Part shown: positions 1 to 7,090 of the stretch, piece after piece | Layout of the letters: each line of letters opens with the position of its first letter | Position numbering within the stretch: position 1 is the first letter of the stretch | Assembly: GCA_002733735.2 (NCBI GenBank) | Contig: NVWT02000014.1 | Coordinates: 52,910-61,012, forward strand | DNA length: 8,103 nucleotides | Reading direction: 5' to 3' | DNA from: Robiginitomaculum sp. | GTDB taxonomy: Bacteria > Pseudomonadota > Alphaproteobacteria > Caulobacterales > Maricaulaceae | Program-made: the position numbers and the translations under genes | The notes under the pieces: generated by a model | Database searches by the model: none | Told to the model about the DNA's origin: nothing | The model's input: only the letters and a program-made list of their open reading frames with translations

Positions 1-266
1 ACCACCAACATAACAGCGGTTAAGGTATCAATGCGCAAAGTCCAATTCGCCTCGAACGAGCCGATAGCGAACCATCTTGCGACCTCTACAGTGGTTTCAT
101 GCCCCAAATAAGCAACATCATAAAAAGCGTAAAACGACAGAAGCGCGGAAATTACCAGAAAAACAGTACTGATGAGCTGCGCGCCTTGTTGCCCAACAAA
201 TCGTGGCAATAATCCGGCGATAAACGCCCCCAATAACGGTAAGAATACAATGGCCAAATACATCAT
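1..266 (-). CDS. nuoL: NADH-quinone oxidoreductase subunit L, N-terminal part (partial)
   Basis: The first 88 codons of nuoL; the gene continues past the left edge. NuoL is the ND5 homologue, a distal antiporter-like proton channel of the membrane arm with a long lateral helix. Translation begins MMYLAIVFLPLLGAFIAGLL, a first transmembrane helix, then a second one (ISTVFLVISALLSFYAF). A periplasmic stretch with ARWFAIGSFEANWTLRID and then TLTAVML follows, and this W-x-L-R-x-D-x-L-T pattern is typical of the NuoL N-terminus. Two adjacent ATG codons are possible starts (266 or 263); the first is nearer to the AGGG at the end of nuoK. The distinction from NuoM or NuoN rests on this N-terminal pattern and on the position right after nuoK. 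Confidence 0.93.
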   Translation of the reverse strand, partial: MMYLAIVFLPLLGAFIAGLLPRFVGQQGAQLISTVFLVISALLSFYAFYDVAYLGHETTVEVARWFAIGSFEANWTLRIDTLTAVMLV

Positions 267-273
267 TTTCGGC

Positions 274-585
274 TCATCCCTTCATCATGTTAATATGATC
301 GACGCTAATATCGCCGCGATTGCGGAAATAAACCACCAAGATGGCTAGCCCTACTGCCGCCTCAGCCGCAGCAACTGTCAAAATAAACAGCGCGAATACT
401 TGTCCGGTCAAATCATTCAAATGCGCCGAAAAAGCAACAAAATTGATGTTTACCGCCAACAAAATCAACTCTACCGACATCAATACAATCACCACGTTTT
501 TGCGGTTCACAAAGATACCGAAAACACCAATGGTGAAAATAATCGCCGAAACAGCTAGGTAATGATGTATCCCAATTTCCATCAT
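274..585 (-). CDS. nuoK: NADH-quinone oxidoreductase subunit K (membrane arm)
   Basis: NuoK, 103 aa, is the ND4L homologue with three transmembrane helices (about residues 6-25, 30-51, 62-86). The two membrane glutamates required for proton translocation are present: E39 in LMSVELILLAVNIN and E75 in VAAAEAAVGLAILV, with the family's 36-residue spacing (E36 and E72 in E. coli). The C-terminus (FRNRGDISVDHINMMKG) matches alphaproteobacterial relatives. Two successive ATG codons begin the frame; the first, overlapping the nuoJ stop as ATGA with GAGGG six bases upstream, is taken as the start, though the second, which would give 102 aa, is possible. Seven bases separate its stop from nuoL. Confidence 0.97.
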   Translation of the reverse strand: MMEIGIHHYLAVSAIIFTIGVFGIFVNRKNVVIVLMSVELILLAVNINFVAFSAHLNDLTGQVFALFILTVAAAEAAVGLAILVVYFRNRGDISVDHINMMKG

Positions 586-1199
586 GATAATCCCTCACCC
601 GGCTTTACATCGATAAGCTCTAGTCCGTCTTTTGGAGTACGAGCGACCTGATCAGAAACTTTTTGCCTCTTTACGCCTTTCTTCTTGTTTAAAGTAAGCA
701 TAATCGCACCAATCATTGCCACCAGAAGAATAAGTCCTGCTGCCTCAAAGAAAAATGCAAAGTCAGTATACAACACCAAGCCAAAAGCCTCGATATTACT
801 AACCCCCTGCTCTATCGGCACTTGTGCGCTAAAGTTTTCCGGCAAGCGAAACGTGGTTCCAAGAACAATTAGTTCCACGGTCAATACAAACGCCAGCAAT
901 CCTCCAAGCGGTAAATATTCAGCAAAACCCTGTTTCAGTTCGACAAAATCAACGTCCAACATCATCACTACAAACAAGAATAATACCGCGACCGCTCCTA
1001 CATAAACAATCACCAACAGCAATGCTAAAAATTCCGCCCCTAGCATCACAAACAATGCCGCAGCCGAAAAGAAAGTCATTATCAAAAACAATACCGAGCG
1101 CACCGGACTGCGGGCAATCACCACCATTAAAGCACAGATGCAAGCCGTTGACGCAAACAGATAAAATGCGATTGCAGGCAAGACAGTTCCAAGTTCCAT
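582..1199 (-). CDS. nuoJ: NADH-quinone oxidoreductase subunit J (membrane arm)
   Basis: NuoJ, 205 aa, is the ND6 homologue in the membrane arm. Five hydrophobic helices are visible, roughly at residues 5-27, 32-52, 56-81, 95-115 and 145-170. The third is the family signature (FLALLLVIVYVGAVAVLFLF), which in solved complex I structures contains a pi-bulge that switches during turnover. ARSPVRSVLFLI at 29-40 is also typical. The C-terminal 35 residues are hydrophilic and basic at first (NKKKGVKRQK), as in other alphaproteobacterial forms. The ATG at 1199 has GGAG seven bases upstream, 17 bases after the nuoI stop. The stop TGA overlaps the nuoK start by four bases. Length and motifs are normal. 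Confidence 0.96.
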   Translation of the reverse strand: MELGTVLPAIAFYLFASTACICALMVVIARSPVRSVLFLIMTFFSAAALFVMLGAEFLALLLVIVYVGAVAVLFLFVVMMLDVDFVELKQGFAEYLPLGGLLAFVLTVELIVLGTTFRLPENFSAQVPIEQGVSNIEAFGLVLYTDFAFFFEAAGLILLVAMIGAIMLTLNKKKGVKRQKVSDQVARTPKDGLELIDVKPGEGLS

Positions 1200-1216
1200 A
1201 TCAGTTCTCCAGCCCC

Positions 1217-1705
1217 CTAACGATAGGGTGCATCTAGCTCCAAATTCTTTGCAATTTCACGTTCCCAGCGATCACCATTAGCCAGCAAACGATCTTTGTC
1301 ATAAAATAATTCTTCTCTGGTTTCGGTGGCAAATTCAAAATTTGGCCCCTCAACAATTGCATCAACAGGACAGGCTTCTTGGCAATATCCACAGTAAATG
1401 CATTTAGTCATATCAATGTCATAGCGGGTTGTGCGCCTAGAGCCATCATCACGAGGCTCGACCTCAATTGTAATGGCCTGCGCCGGACAAACAGCTTCAC
1501 ACAACTTACAGCCAATACAGCGTTCTTCGCCATTGGCATAACGCCGTAAAACATGCTCGCCGCGAAAACGAGGCGATAACGGCCCCTTTTCAAACGGATA
1601 ATTCAATGTCGCTTTCGGGCGGAAGAAATATTTCATTCCCATGCTAAATCCCTGAATGAAATCTAGCAAAAAGAAACTACGAACAAATAATAAAGCGCGG
1701 TTCAT
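1217..1705 (-). CDS. nuoI: NADH-quinone oxidoreductase subunit I (two [4Fe-4S] clusters, N6a and N6b)
   Basis: NuoI, 162 aa, is a ferredoxin-type subunit on the membrane-facing side of the peripheral arm; it carries electrons from NuoG toward NuoB. Two 8-residue-type binding motifs are clear: C63-x2-C66-x2-C69-x3-C73-P (CIGCKLCEAVCP) and C102-x2-C105-x2-C108-x3-C112-P (CIYCGYCQEACP). The N-terminal amphipathic region is followed by the conserved TLNYPFEKGPLSPRFRGEH. The end (NGDRWEREIAKNLELDAPYR) matches mitochondrial and alphaproteobacterial relatives. In-frame ATGs also exist at 1726 and 1717, within nuoH, but the ATG at 1705 has GGAG six bases upstream and gives the family length, so it is preferred. 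A single base separates it from the nuoH stop. Nothing is missing. Confidence 0.97.
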   Translation of the reverse strand: MNRALLFVRSFFLLDFIQGFSMGMKYFFRPKATLNYPFEKGPLSPRFRGEHVLRRYANGEERCIGCKLCEAVCPAQAITIEVEPRDDGSRRTTRYDIDMTKCIYCGYCQEACPVDAIVEGPNFEFATETREELFYDKDRLLANGDRWEREIAKNLELDAPYR

Positions 1706-1706
1706 A

Positions 1707-2762
1707 TCAAGCTCCATTGATGACAAATGTCACCCATGCTCCAACCAAAGCAACGGCGATTAGAGTCATAGGTAAGAATATTTTCCAGCCCAGCCGCATA
1801 AGCTGGTCATAGCGGTATCGCGGCACAATCGCCTTGACCATAGAAAACATAAAAAATACACAGCAAACTTTGATTGCAAACCAAAGCACTGGCGGCAACC
1901 AAGTAAACGGCGCAAAATCAAACGGTGCATGCCAACCACCCAAGAACAAAAGAGTAATCAAAGCGCACATCATCACGATGTTCAGGTATTCACCGATCAT
2001 AAATAACAGATAAAAAGTCGATGAATATTCAACTTGGTAACCAGCAACTAATTCGGATTCTGCTTCTGGTAGATCAAATGGTGGTCTATTTGTTTCTGCC
2101 AATGCTGAGATAAAGAAAACAATCATCATCGGAAACATAATCAAAGTAATTGGCGATAATGCAAAACCATTCCAGTGCCAAAAACCACCGGCCTGCGCCT
2201 CGACAATAACCGTTAGATTTAACGAGCCACTTAGCAATAAAACCGTGATCAACACCAAACCAATAGTTACTTCATACGAAATCATCTGCGCCGTAGATCG
2301 CATAGCACCTAAAAACGCATATTTAGAATTAGAAGCCCAACCGCCAAGAATAACTCCATACACGCCAAGCGACGAAATCGCCAAAATATACAAAACACCC
2401 AAGTTCAGATCAGTAATAACCCACCCCGGAGCCACCGGAATAACCGCCCAAGTAATAAACGCCATCAATAATGTCAAAACCGGTGCAAGAGCATAAATTG
2501 GCTTATCAACTCCGGCAGGAATGACCGCTTCTTTGAATACGAACTTCAGGAAATCGGCAAACGATTGCAACAAACCAAACGCACCCACCACATTGGGGCC
2601 TTTGCGCATTTGCACTGCCGCCCATATTTTACGATCAGCCAGCAACAAAAACGCCAATGAAATTAACAACACCGCTACATAAGCCAGAATGATCAGGGTT
2701 TTAACAATGAACCAACCAAGCGGGGTATTTGTATCAAAAAGCATGGTGAAAAATTCAGCCAT
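1707..2762 (-). CDS. nuoH: NADH-quinone oxidoreductase subunit H (membrane anchor at the quinone site)
   Basis: NuoH, 351 aa, is the ND1 homologue that joins the membrane arm to the peripheral arm and forms the quinone entry channel with NuoB and NuoD. About eight hydrophobic helices are apparent. Hallmarks are LLADRKIWAAVQMRKGPNVV at about 40-59, SFADFLKFVFKE at 67-78, and the charged cytoplasmic loop ETNRPPFDLPEAESELVAGY at 223-242, which carries the conserved glutamates near the quinone channel. The reading frame is open for 15 codons upstream, but the ATG at 2762 was chosen: it has GGAG seven bases before it and gives the usual N-terminus, while the longer form would overlap the nuoG coding end. 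It starts four bases after the nuoG stop and ends one base before the nuoI start. Identity is certain. Confidence 0.97.
   Translation of the reverse strand: MAEFFTMLFDTNTPLGWFIVKTLIILAYVAVLLISLAFLLLADRKIWAAVQMRKGPNVVGAFGLLQSFADFLKFVFKEAVIPAGVDKPIYALAPVLTLLMAFITWAVIPVAPGWVITDLNLGVLYILAISSLGVYGVILGGWASNSKYAFLGAMRSTAQMISYEVTIGLVLITVLLLSGSLNLTVIVEAQAGGFWHWNGFALSPITLIMFPMMIVFFISALAETNRPPFDLPEAESELVAGYQVEYSSTFYLLFMIGEYLNIVMMCALITLLFLGGWHAPFDFAPFTWLPPVLWFAIKVCCVFFMFSMVKAIVPRYRYDQLMRLGWKIFLPMTLIAVALVGAWVTFVINGA
1712..1715 (-). promoter_or_regulatory. Ribosome binding site deciding the nuoI start
   Basis: GGAG on the minus strand lies six bases before the ATG at 1705. It sits inside the end of nuoH and overlaps the alternative in-frame ATG at 1717, which argues against starts at 1717 or 1726 and for the 162-aa NuoI. 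Confidence 0.7.
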
Positions 2763-2766
2763 AATA

Positions 2767-4827
2767 TTACTCCGCCGCCTGTAATTGCGCCACTTGCGAG
2801 CTTGCACATTCAGCCATCACCGCACTGGCCCTGGCTATTGGGTTACTGAACCAGAAAGACTTATCCGAAGGGGCAAAAATTGCCGCCTTCATTTTGCCGG
2901 CTTTGCCTAATTTTGCGGGATCAAAAGTAGATTTACTTGGCGCTGGAAAAGTCCCCCTTAAAGATTTCACATCATCATAAGGTAATGTACGCCCAACCAC
3001 GTCCGATAATGCACGAATAATTTTCCAATCTTCTTTGGCCTCACCCTTTGGTGCGACCGCTTGCCTTGTTTGCTGCCAACTCCCCTCAGTATTAGCAAAA
3101 GTTGCATTTTTTTCCGTATAAGCAGCGCTAGGAAAAATCACATCCGCCCGATGCGCCCCAGCATCACCATGGCTACCTTGGTAAATAACAAAAGCGTCCC
3201 CAGTGCGATCCATATCTAGTTCATCAGCACCAAGTAAGAACAAAGTATCCAGATCGCCAGATTGTGCGGCACTTAACATTTGTTCGGTATCAAGACCGTC
3301 TTTTAGCGGTAAAAAGCCCACATCCAAAGCACCAACCCGCGCGGCTGTCCCGTGTAAGACATTAAAGCCGTTCCAATCGTCCGTTACAACATTCCATTTT
3401 GCCGCCAATTTACCAGCAGCCCGCAATATTTGCGCTCCATCGGCACGACTAAGCGCGTCCATGCCAATAATAATCATCGGTCGCTTGGCTTTACGCATTG
3501 CGCTCATAAACGGGTTTTTCTTGCCATCAAGATCAAGCAAATCATCAGGTTTATTACCAAGATGAGTATACGGGTAGGCTAAATCAGCTTTCGCGCCAAC
3601 AAGGCCAATTTCAGCATTATTTTGCAACCAAGCTTTACGAATACGAGCATTTAATATTGCTGCTTCATGGCGAGGGTTAGTACCAATCAACAAAATTGCA
3701 TCGGCAGTATCAATCGCGGCAATACCAGAGTTAAACAAATAACCCTCACGCCCCTGTCCGCCTATTTTAGCACCGTCTTGGCGACAATCCATTGAGCGCA
3801 CACCCAATGCTTCCAGTAAGTCTTTTAACGTTTTAACGCTTTCCATATCGGCTAAATCACCGGCGATTGCGCCAATTCGACTTGGCTCACCTTTTAGTTT
3901 TTCTGCGACTAAAGTCAAAGCCTCGTCCCAGCTGGCCGGACGTAATTTGCCATTTTCACGAATAAACGGTTTATCCAAACGTTGACGCTTTAATCCGTCC
4001 CAAACAAAACGGGTTTTGTCGGAAATCCATTCTTCGTTGATGTCCTCGTTAAGGCGCGGTTGGATCCGCATAACCTCAGTACCACGAGCATCAACACGAA
4101 TGGAGCAGCCAAGGCCGTCCATAACATCAATGCTTTCGGTTTTACGCAATTCCCAAGGCCTTGCATTAAACGCATAAGGGCGCGAAGTCAGCGCACCAAC
4201 AGGGCATAAATCAATCACATTACCGGACAATTCAGAGGTTAAGTTAGCCTGTAAATACGTAGTAATTTCAGCATGTTCGCCACGACTGATAAGGCCAAGT
4301 TCTTCAACACCGGCAACTTCGGAAATAAACCGAACACAACGAGTGCATTGAATACATCGGGTCATATTGGTTTTTACCAATGGCCCCATGTTTTTCTCGG
4401 ACACTGCACGCTTTATTTCATCATATCTGGTTTCAGAGCGGCCATAGCCTATCGCTTGATCCTGTAGATCACACTCACCACCTTGATCACAAATCGGACA
4501 ATCAAGCGGGTGATTGATAAGTAAAAACTCCATCACCCCTTCACGAGCCTTTTTGACCACCGGCGTATTGGTGCGAATATTGGCCGGACTGCCATCGCGA
4601 TTTGGCCGCAGATCATTCAAGCTCATAGCACAAGAAGCCATTGGTTTTGGCGCACCCTGCCATTCCACTAGACACATGCGGCAATTTCCAGCCACGGACA
4701 AACGCTCATGATAGCAAAAACGCGGAATTTCCGCCCCGGCTTCCTCACACGCTTGCATCAAGGTGTAATACCCCGGCATCTCATACTCGGTGCCGTCAAT
4801 GTTAACTTTGCGTAAAATCTCAGTCAT
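2767..4827 (-). CDS. nuoG: NADH-quinone oxidoreductase subunit G (75-kDa, Fe-S clusters N1b, N4, N5)
   Basis: NuoG, 686 aa, is the largest peripheral-arm subunit and relays electrons from NuoF toward NuoI. The N-terminal ferredoxin-like domain holds [2Fe-2S] N1b (C38, C49, C52, C66). Cluster N5 has the unusual His ligand: H106, C110, C113, C119 in HPLDCPICDQGGECDLQD. Cluster N4 has C158, C161, C164 and C208 (RCIQCTRCVRF and DLCPVGAL). The rest, from about residue 220, is the molybdopterin-oxidoreductase-like domain without cofactor, with GTNPRHEAAILNARIRKA and DVIFPSAAYTEKNATFANTE. The N7 cluster of E. coli NuoG is absent: three of its four cysteine positions are replaced (D234, D237, S269) and only C241 remains. 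The ATG at 4827 has GGTGAG eight bases upstream and overlaps the preceding stop as ATGA. Length is normal for alphaproteobacteria. Confidence 0.98.
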   Translation of the reverse strand: MTEILRKVNIDGTEYEMPGYYTLMQACEEAGAEIPRFCYHERLSVAGNCRMCLVEWQGAPKPMASCAMSLNDLRPNRDGSPANIRTNTPVVKKAREGVMEFLLINHPLDCPICDQGGECDLQDQAIGYGRSETRYDEIKRAVSEKNMGPLVKTNMTRCIQCTRCVRFISEVAGVEELGLISRGEHAEITTYLQANLTSELSGNVIDLCPVGALTSRPYAFNARPWELRKTESIDVMDGLGCSIRVDARGTEVMRIQPRLNEDINEEWISDKTRFVWDGLKRQRLDKPFIRENGKLRPASWDEALTLVAEKLKGEPSRIGAIAGDLADMESVKTLKDLLEALGVRSMDCRQDGAKIGGQGREGYLFNSGIAAIDTADAILLIGTNPRHEAAILNARIRKAWLQNNAEIGLVGAKADLAYPYTHLGNKPDDLLDLDGKKNPFMSAMRKAKRPMIIIGMDALSRADGAQILRAAGKLAAKWNVVTDDWNGFNVLHGTAARVGALDVGFLPLKDGLDTEQMLSAAQSGDLDTLFLLGADELDMDRTGDAFVIYQGSHGDAGAHRADVIFPSAAYTEKNATFANTEGSWQQTRQAVAPKGEAKEDWKIIRALSDVVGRTLPYDDVKSLRGTFPAPSKSTFDPAKLGKAGKMKAAIFAPSDKSFWFSNPIARASAVMAECASSQVAQLQAAE
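2770..2773 (-). promoter_or_regulatory. Ribosome binding site deciding the nuoH start
   Basis: GGAG on the minus strand lies seven bases before the ATG at 2762 and within the last codons of nuoG. It supports the 351-aa NuoH over a start 15 codons further upstream. Confidence 0.7.
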
Positions 4828-5039
4828 CGAAATGTCTCACCAATATTTTGTCTCTCAACCGGCCACCTACTTAAAGACAACACCCAAAGCATAACTAAAT
4901 TCACCACAGGAACCAAAGACAACAAGGACAACCAACCAGAAAAGCCCATACGAGTGAGAATCTTCCAAATTGGAAAAACCACAAAAAACAGATATAAAAT
5001 AACAAGAATTAGTATCATCGAACCAATAGATCCTCCCAT
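4824..5039 (-). CDS. Small two-helix membrane protein between nuoF and nuoG
   Basis: A 71-aa protein of unknown function. It has two hydrophobic segments, about residues 7-27 and 36-56, joined by the basic/turn motif PIWKILTRMGFSGW; the tail after RWP (58-60) is polar. The GxSGW...LLxLxPxxN pattern recalls the core of DUF805-like and other small inner-membrane proteins, but I cannot assign a family with certainty. The ATG at 5039 is preceded at six bases by AGGAG, part of which is the nuoF stop codon. Its TGA overlaps the nuoG ATG by four bases (ATGA). Both junctions indicate a real, translated gene coupled to its neighbours. A hand count of positions 4861-5040 gives about 38% GC, lower than the core genes. 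Small unidentified reading frames inside nuo operons are known in Paracoccus and Rhodobacter; a helper role in membrane assembly is only a guess from position. Confidence 0.82.
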   Translation of the reverse strand: MGGSIGSMILILVILYLFFVVFPIWKILTRMGFSGWLSLLSLVPVVNLVMLWVLSLSRWPVERQNIGETFR

Positions 5040-5045
5040 ATCATT

Positions 5046-5050
5046 CTCCT
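5046..5050 (-). promoter_or_regulatory. Ribosome binding site of the 71-aa gene, overlapping the nuoF stop
   Basis: AGGAG on the minus strand ends six bases before the ATG at 5039. Its first two bases are the last two of the nuoF stop codon TAG, so a ribosome terminating on nuoF covers the initiation signal of the next gene. Confidence 0.7.
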
Positions 5051-6347
5051 ATTCCGCCGCCACAGCGTGGATACTTTTGCCCACACGGTAATTGTTAATT
5101 TTGTCTTCTATTTCGTGCCTGAAATGTCTAATCAACCCTTGCACCGGCCAAGCAGCAGCATCACCAAGCGCACAAATTGTATGGCCTTCTATTTGCTGGC
5201 TAACATTTAGCAGTAAGTCAATTTCCGACATTTCTGCCTTGCCAGCGCACATTCTGGTTAATACCCGCCACATCCAGCCAGTACCCTCGCGGCACGGCGT
5301 ACATTGGCCGCAGCTTTCATGCTTATAGAAATAAGCCAAGCGAGTAATTGCCTGCACCATGTCGGTGCTTTGATCCATGACGATCACACCGGCAGTTCCA
5401 AGGCCAGATTTATGTTCAGCCAGAGCATCAAAATCCATCAATACAGTATCGCAAATATCCCGTGGCAGACACGGAACCGATGAGCCGCCGGGGATCACAG
5501 CTTTTAGGTTCTCCCAGCCGCCGATTACACCGCCAGCATGAGTTTCAATCAGCTCTTTTAACGGGATAGACATTGCTTCTTCGACATTACATGGCTTATT
5601 CACATGCCCGGAAATACAATAAACCTTAGTGCCGACATTGCCCGGTCTGCCAAACGATGAAAACCATGCAGCACCCCGGCGCAAAATAGTTCCAGTTACA
5701 GCAATGCTCTCGACATTATTGACCGTAGTCGGACAGCCATAAAGACCGGCATTGGCCGGAAATGGTGGCTTTAGCCTTGGCTGCCCCTTTTTGCCCTCTA
5801 GGCTTTCCAGCAGAGCAGTTTCTTCACCACAAATATAAGCACCGGCACCATGATGAACAAAAACATCAAAATCCCAACCAGAACCACAAGCGTTCTTACC
5901 GATCAATCCATCGGCGTAAGCCTCGTCAATAGCGGCTTGCAGACGTACACGCTCGAACACATATTCGCCGCGCAGGTAAATGTAACAAGCATGAGCGCGC
6001 ATAGCAAAAGCAGCGATAAGGCAACCCTCAAGCAGTAAATGCGGATCATGACGCATCATGTCACGGTCCTTACAAGTCCCCGGCTCACTCTCATCGGCAT
6101 TGACCACCAAATAATGCGGGCGGTTGCCCACTTCTTTTGGCATAAATGACCATTTTAATCCGGTAGGAAAACCAGCCCCACCTCGGCCACGTAAACCAGA
6201 ATCCTTGATTTGCTCAACAATCCAGTCCGGGCCGTAATTTAAGAAATCACCAGTGCCATTCCACGCGCCGCGCTTTTTCGCCGATGGTAGTCGCCAGTCT
6301 TCACGACCATAAAGGTTGGTAAAAATGCGATCCTTATCTGCTAACAT
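5049..6347 (-). CDS. nuoF: NADH-quinone oxidoreductase subunit F (51-kDa, FMN and NADH binding, N3 cluster)
   Basis: NuoF, 432 aa, is full length for the family. It oxidises NADH in the cytoplasm and passes electrons from FMN through the [4Fe-4S] cluster N3 to the rest of complex I. The glycine-rich NADH/FMN region is seen at 51-66 (GLRGRGGAGFPTGLKW), with VVNADESEPGTCKDRD at 81-96 and GAGAYICGEETALLES at 167-182. The SLBB domain follows at about 240-320. N3 ligands are C346, C349 and C352 in ESCGQCTPCREGTGW, plus C392 in HTICALGDAAAWPVQG. The ATG at 6347 has AGAGGTG seven bases upstream and shares one base with the nuoE stop (TAATG), so the two are probably translated in step. The TAG stop lies inside the Shine-Dalgarno of the following small gene. 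No motif is missing and composition is typical of the core genes. Confidence 0.98.
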   Translation of the reverse strand: MLADKDRIFTNLYGREDWRLPSAKKRGAWNGTGDFLNYGPDWIVEQIKDSGLRGRGGAGFPTGLKWSFMPKEVGNRPHYLVVNADESEPGTCKDRDMMRHDPHLLLEGCLIAAFAMRAHACYIYLRGEYVFERVRLQAAIDEAYADGLIGKNACGSGWDFDVFVHHGAGAYICGEETALLESLEGKKGQPRLKPPFPANAGLYGCPTTVNNVESIAVTGTILRRGAAWFSSFGRPGNVGTKVYCISGHVNKPCNVEEAMSIPLKELIETHAGGVIGGWENLKAVIPGGSSVPCLPRDICDTVLMDFDALAEHKSGLGTAGVIVMDQSTDMVQAITRLAYFYKHESCGQCTPCREGTGWMWRVLTRMCAGKAEMSEIDLLLNVSQQIEGHTICALGDAAAWPVQGLIRHFRHEIEDKINNYRVGKSIHAVAAE

Positions 6348-7090
6348 TATTTAGCACCTCTTTTGGTAGCGGTTTTCTTTGCAGCCGGCTTTTTCTTGGC
6401 CACTTTTGGCTTAGACGTTTTCGGTTTAGAGGGGGCGTTAGGAATGCTCTTTAGTTTTTTAGCTTTTGAGCCATCGAACAATGATTTATCAATCAAGGTC
6501 AGGCTTTTGCCAATTGGCGCTGATGCCTGTCTGTCTATCCGCGGCCCTGGCATAACCGCCTTGCCAGACGCAAGTTCATCTAGCAAAGAATTCATGCTTA
6601 TTTCGTCCAAATCTTCGTAATAATGATCGCCTTTGGCATTAGAGATTTGCACCATTGGTGCATTAACGCAGGCTCCAAGGCATTCCACCTCAGCCCAAGA
6701 AAACAAACCATCATCGGAAACCGTACCGGCGGAACCAATTCTGCTTTGGCAAATTTTGATCAAATCACCGGAGCCACGCAACATACATGGAGTTGTGCCG
6801 CAGACCTGTATCAGGTGTTTGCCGACGGGCGCTAAATTAAACATGGTGTAAAAGGTGGCTACCTCAAGCACCCGAATATAAGCCATATCAAGCCGATCGC
6901 CAATGACCCGCATTGCTATTTCGGGCAGCCAGCCATCATTGTCCTTTTGGGCTATCCACAACATTGGAATAACCGCAGAACGCTGTTTGGTCTTGGGGTA
7001 TTTTTTCAACCAGTATTTAACCTGCTTTTCGCCAGAGGCAGAAAAAGCAAAGCTTTTTGGTTGTTGTTTGGCAAGTTGACGCGAACCCAT
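6347..7090 (-). CDS. nuoE: NADH-quinone oxidoreductase subunit E (24-kDa, [2Fe-2S] N1a)
   Basis: NuoE, 247 aa, is the small subunit of the NADH-dehydrogenase module; it pairs with NuoF and binds the [2Fe-2S] cluster N1a. The four ligands are visible as C97-x4-C102 (VCGTTPCMLRGS) and C137-x3-C141 (ECLGACVNAPM), in the thioredoxin-like domain. The helical N-terminal part has the family's typical LEVATFYTMFNLAPVGKH at about 75-92. The ATG at 7090 was chosen because it overlaps the preceding stop (TGATG), has AGAGGA about nine bases upstream, and gives a normal N-terminus; extending 21 codons further would run into the upstream gene. The protein is longer than the 166-aa E. coli form owing to a C-terminal extension. 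From residue 208 to the end there are 15 lysines and one arginine in 40 residues and no acidic residue. Extended NuoE C-termini are common in alphaproteobacteria. The stop TAA shares one base with the nuoF start. Confidence 0.97.
   Translation of the reverse strand: MGSRQLAKQQPKSFAFSASGEKQVKYWLKKYPKTKQRSAVIPMLWIAQKDNDGWLPEIAMRVIGDRLDMAYIRVLEVATFYTMFNLAPVGKHLIQVCGTTPCMLRGSGDLIKICQSRIGSAGTVSDDGLFSWAEVECLGACVNAPMVQISNAKGDHYYEDLDEISMNSLLDELASGKAVMPGPRIDRQASAPIGKSLTLIDKSLFDGSKAKKLKSIPNAPSKPKTSKPKVAKKKPAAKKTATKRGAK

Noticed and set aside
685..1005. Plus-strand open frame of 106 codons inside nuoJ
   Set aside because: It is antisense to the conserved transmembrane coding region and rich in Ser/Thr/Asn as expected from the complement of hydrophobic codons.
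1706..1726. Longer NuoI starting at 1726 or 1717
   Set aside because: It would overlap nuoH, lacks a well-placed Shine-Dalgarno and exceeds the family length; the ATG at 1705 has GGAG six bases upstream.
2763..2807. NuoH extended 15 codons upstream
   Set aside because: The extra residues are basic and unlike the family and overlap the nuoG coding end; the ATG at 2762 is better supported.
3203..3565. Plus-strand open frame of 120 codons inside nuoG
   Set aside because: It lies wholly antisense to a clearly conserved gene, has low-complexity serine/arginine/proline content and no recognisable motif, so it is a shadow frame.
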